NCBI GenBank assembly: GCA_025363655.1
Contig: JANYDK010000082.1
Location: 62,001-126,000 of the forward strand
From: Deltaproteobacteria bacterium
GTDB lineage: Bacteria; Myxococcota_A; Polyangia; Polyangiales; JADJMO01
Direction of reading: 5' to 3'
DNA length: 64,000 nucleotides
The notes beneath the pieces were generated by a model, which saw nothing but the letters and a program-made list of their open reading frames with translations, made no database searches and had not been told where the DNA came from. Position numbers and translations under genes: made by a program. Below are positions 63,566 through 64,000 of this stretch, piece by piece. Numbering within the stretch: the first letter of the stretch is position 1; every line of letters starts with the position of its first letter.

Positions 63566-64000
63566 ATGTCCCCGCGCATCCTACTCGCGCTCTTCCTCGC
63601 CACCTCGTGCTCCCGCACCGACCCCCCCCCCGCGCCCGCGCCCGCGCCCACGCCCACGCCCACGCCCACGCCCACGCCCACGCCCACGCCAGCGCCTGCG
63701 CCCACGCCAGCGCCCACGCCCACGCCCACGTCAGCGCCAGCGCCCGCGCCCGCGCTCGCCCTCTCCATCTCCAACATCGGCATGCACATCGGCGGCGGCC
63801 CCAACGACGACGTCACCAAATCCCCCATCGCCCAATCCATCTTCCTCCACTTCGACGCCCTCACCGCCTGCTTCACCGCCGCCCACCTCACCGCGAAGGT
63901 CGAGCTCGGCGTCGATCTCCACATCCCCGCCGCTGGCCACCTAGCCAAGGTCTCGCACCCACGCTCCACGCTCCCGAGCCAGGAGTTCATCGATTGCGCC
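63566..64000 (+). CDS. Lipoprotein with (PA/PT)n linker, possible AgmX/PglI-type C-terminal domain (truncated)
   Basis: Translated by eye: [34 protein letters not shown]...[14 protein letters not shown]..., open to the window end. Confidence 0.6.
   Translation, partial: MSPRILLALFLATSCSRTDPPPAPAPAPTPTPTPTPTPTPTPAPAPTPAPTPTPTSAPAPAPALALSISNIGMHIGGGPNDDVTKSPIAQSIFLHFDALTACFTAAHLTAKVELGVDLHIPAAGHLAKVSHPRSTLPSQEFIDCA
63622..63760 (+). repeat. C10 homopolymer followed by ACGCCC/GCGCCC hexanucleotide repeats (coding)
   Basis: gaccccccccccgcgcccgcgcccgcgcccacgcccacg... Confidence 0.88.

Noticed and set aside
60109-63760. Pro-linker repeats considered as CRISPR or satellite arrays
   Set aside because: Units are 6 bp, contiguous and in coding frame; no spacers.

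Overview
The window is a high-GC chromosomal segment, very probably from a myxobacterium-like deltaproteobacterium. The lineage call rests on MYXO-CTERM-like anchors, MopE-type motifs, many Asp-rich lipoproteins and a kinase-STAND protein; it is inference. It looks like native chromosome: I found no phage, transposon, CRISPR array or RNA gene I could support. The main accessory block is at about 4.5-21.3 kb. It starts with a benzoyl-CoA epoxidation island (boxB, boxC and divergent boxR, with no boxA in the window). Next is a compact carotenoid locus: a CarH-type B12/MerR photoreceptor-regulator, crtE, crtD-crtC-glycosyltransferase on +, and on - a thioredoxin-fold protein, PlsC-like acyltransferase, FAD/Rieske oxidoreductase (CrtU/CruE-like), crtI, crtB and a CruA/CruP-like cyclase. 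The gene set matches the logic of the green sulfur bacterial OH-chlorobactene glucoside ester pathway, so I predict a light/B12-regulated aromatic (or monocyclic) carotenoid glycoside ester. Genes in this block are tightly packed (repeated GTGA/ATGA overlaps and two tail-to-tail coding overlaps), and crtC has no normal start codon covering its conserved N-terminus. The rest is mostly housekeeping (rlhA, rnc, aroE, xseA, sucA, hrpB, murB, hemH) mixed with lipoproteins, matrixin-like proteases and a Ser/Thr kinase-STAND protein divergent from a phosphatase. Reading was by eye; all family assignments need profile searches.
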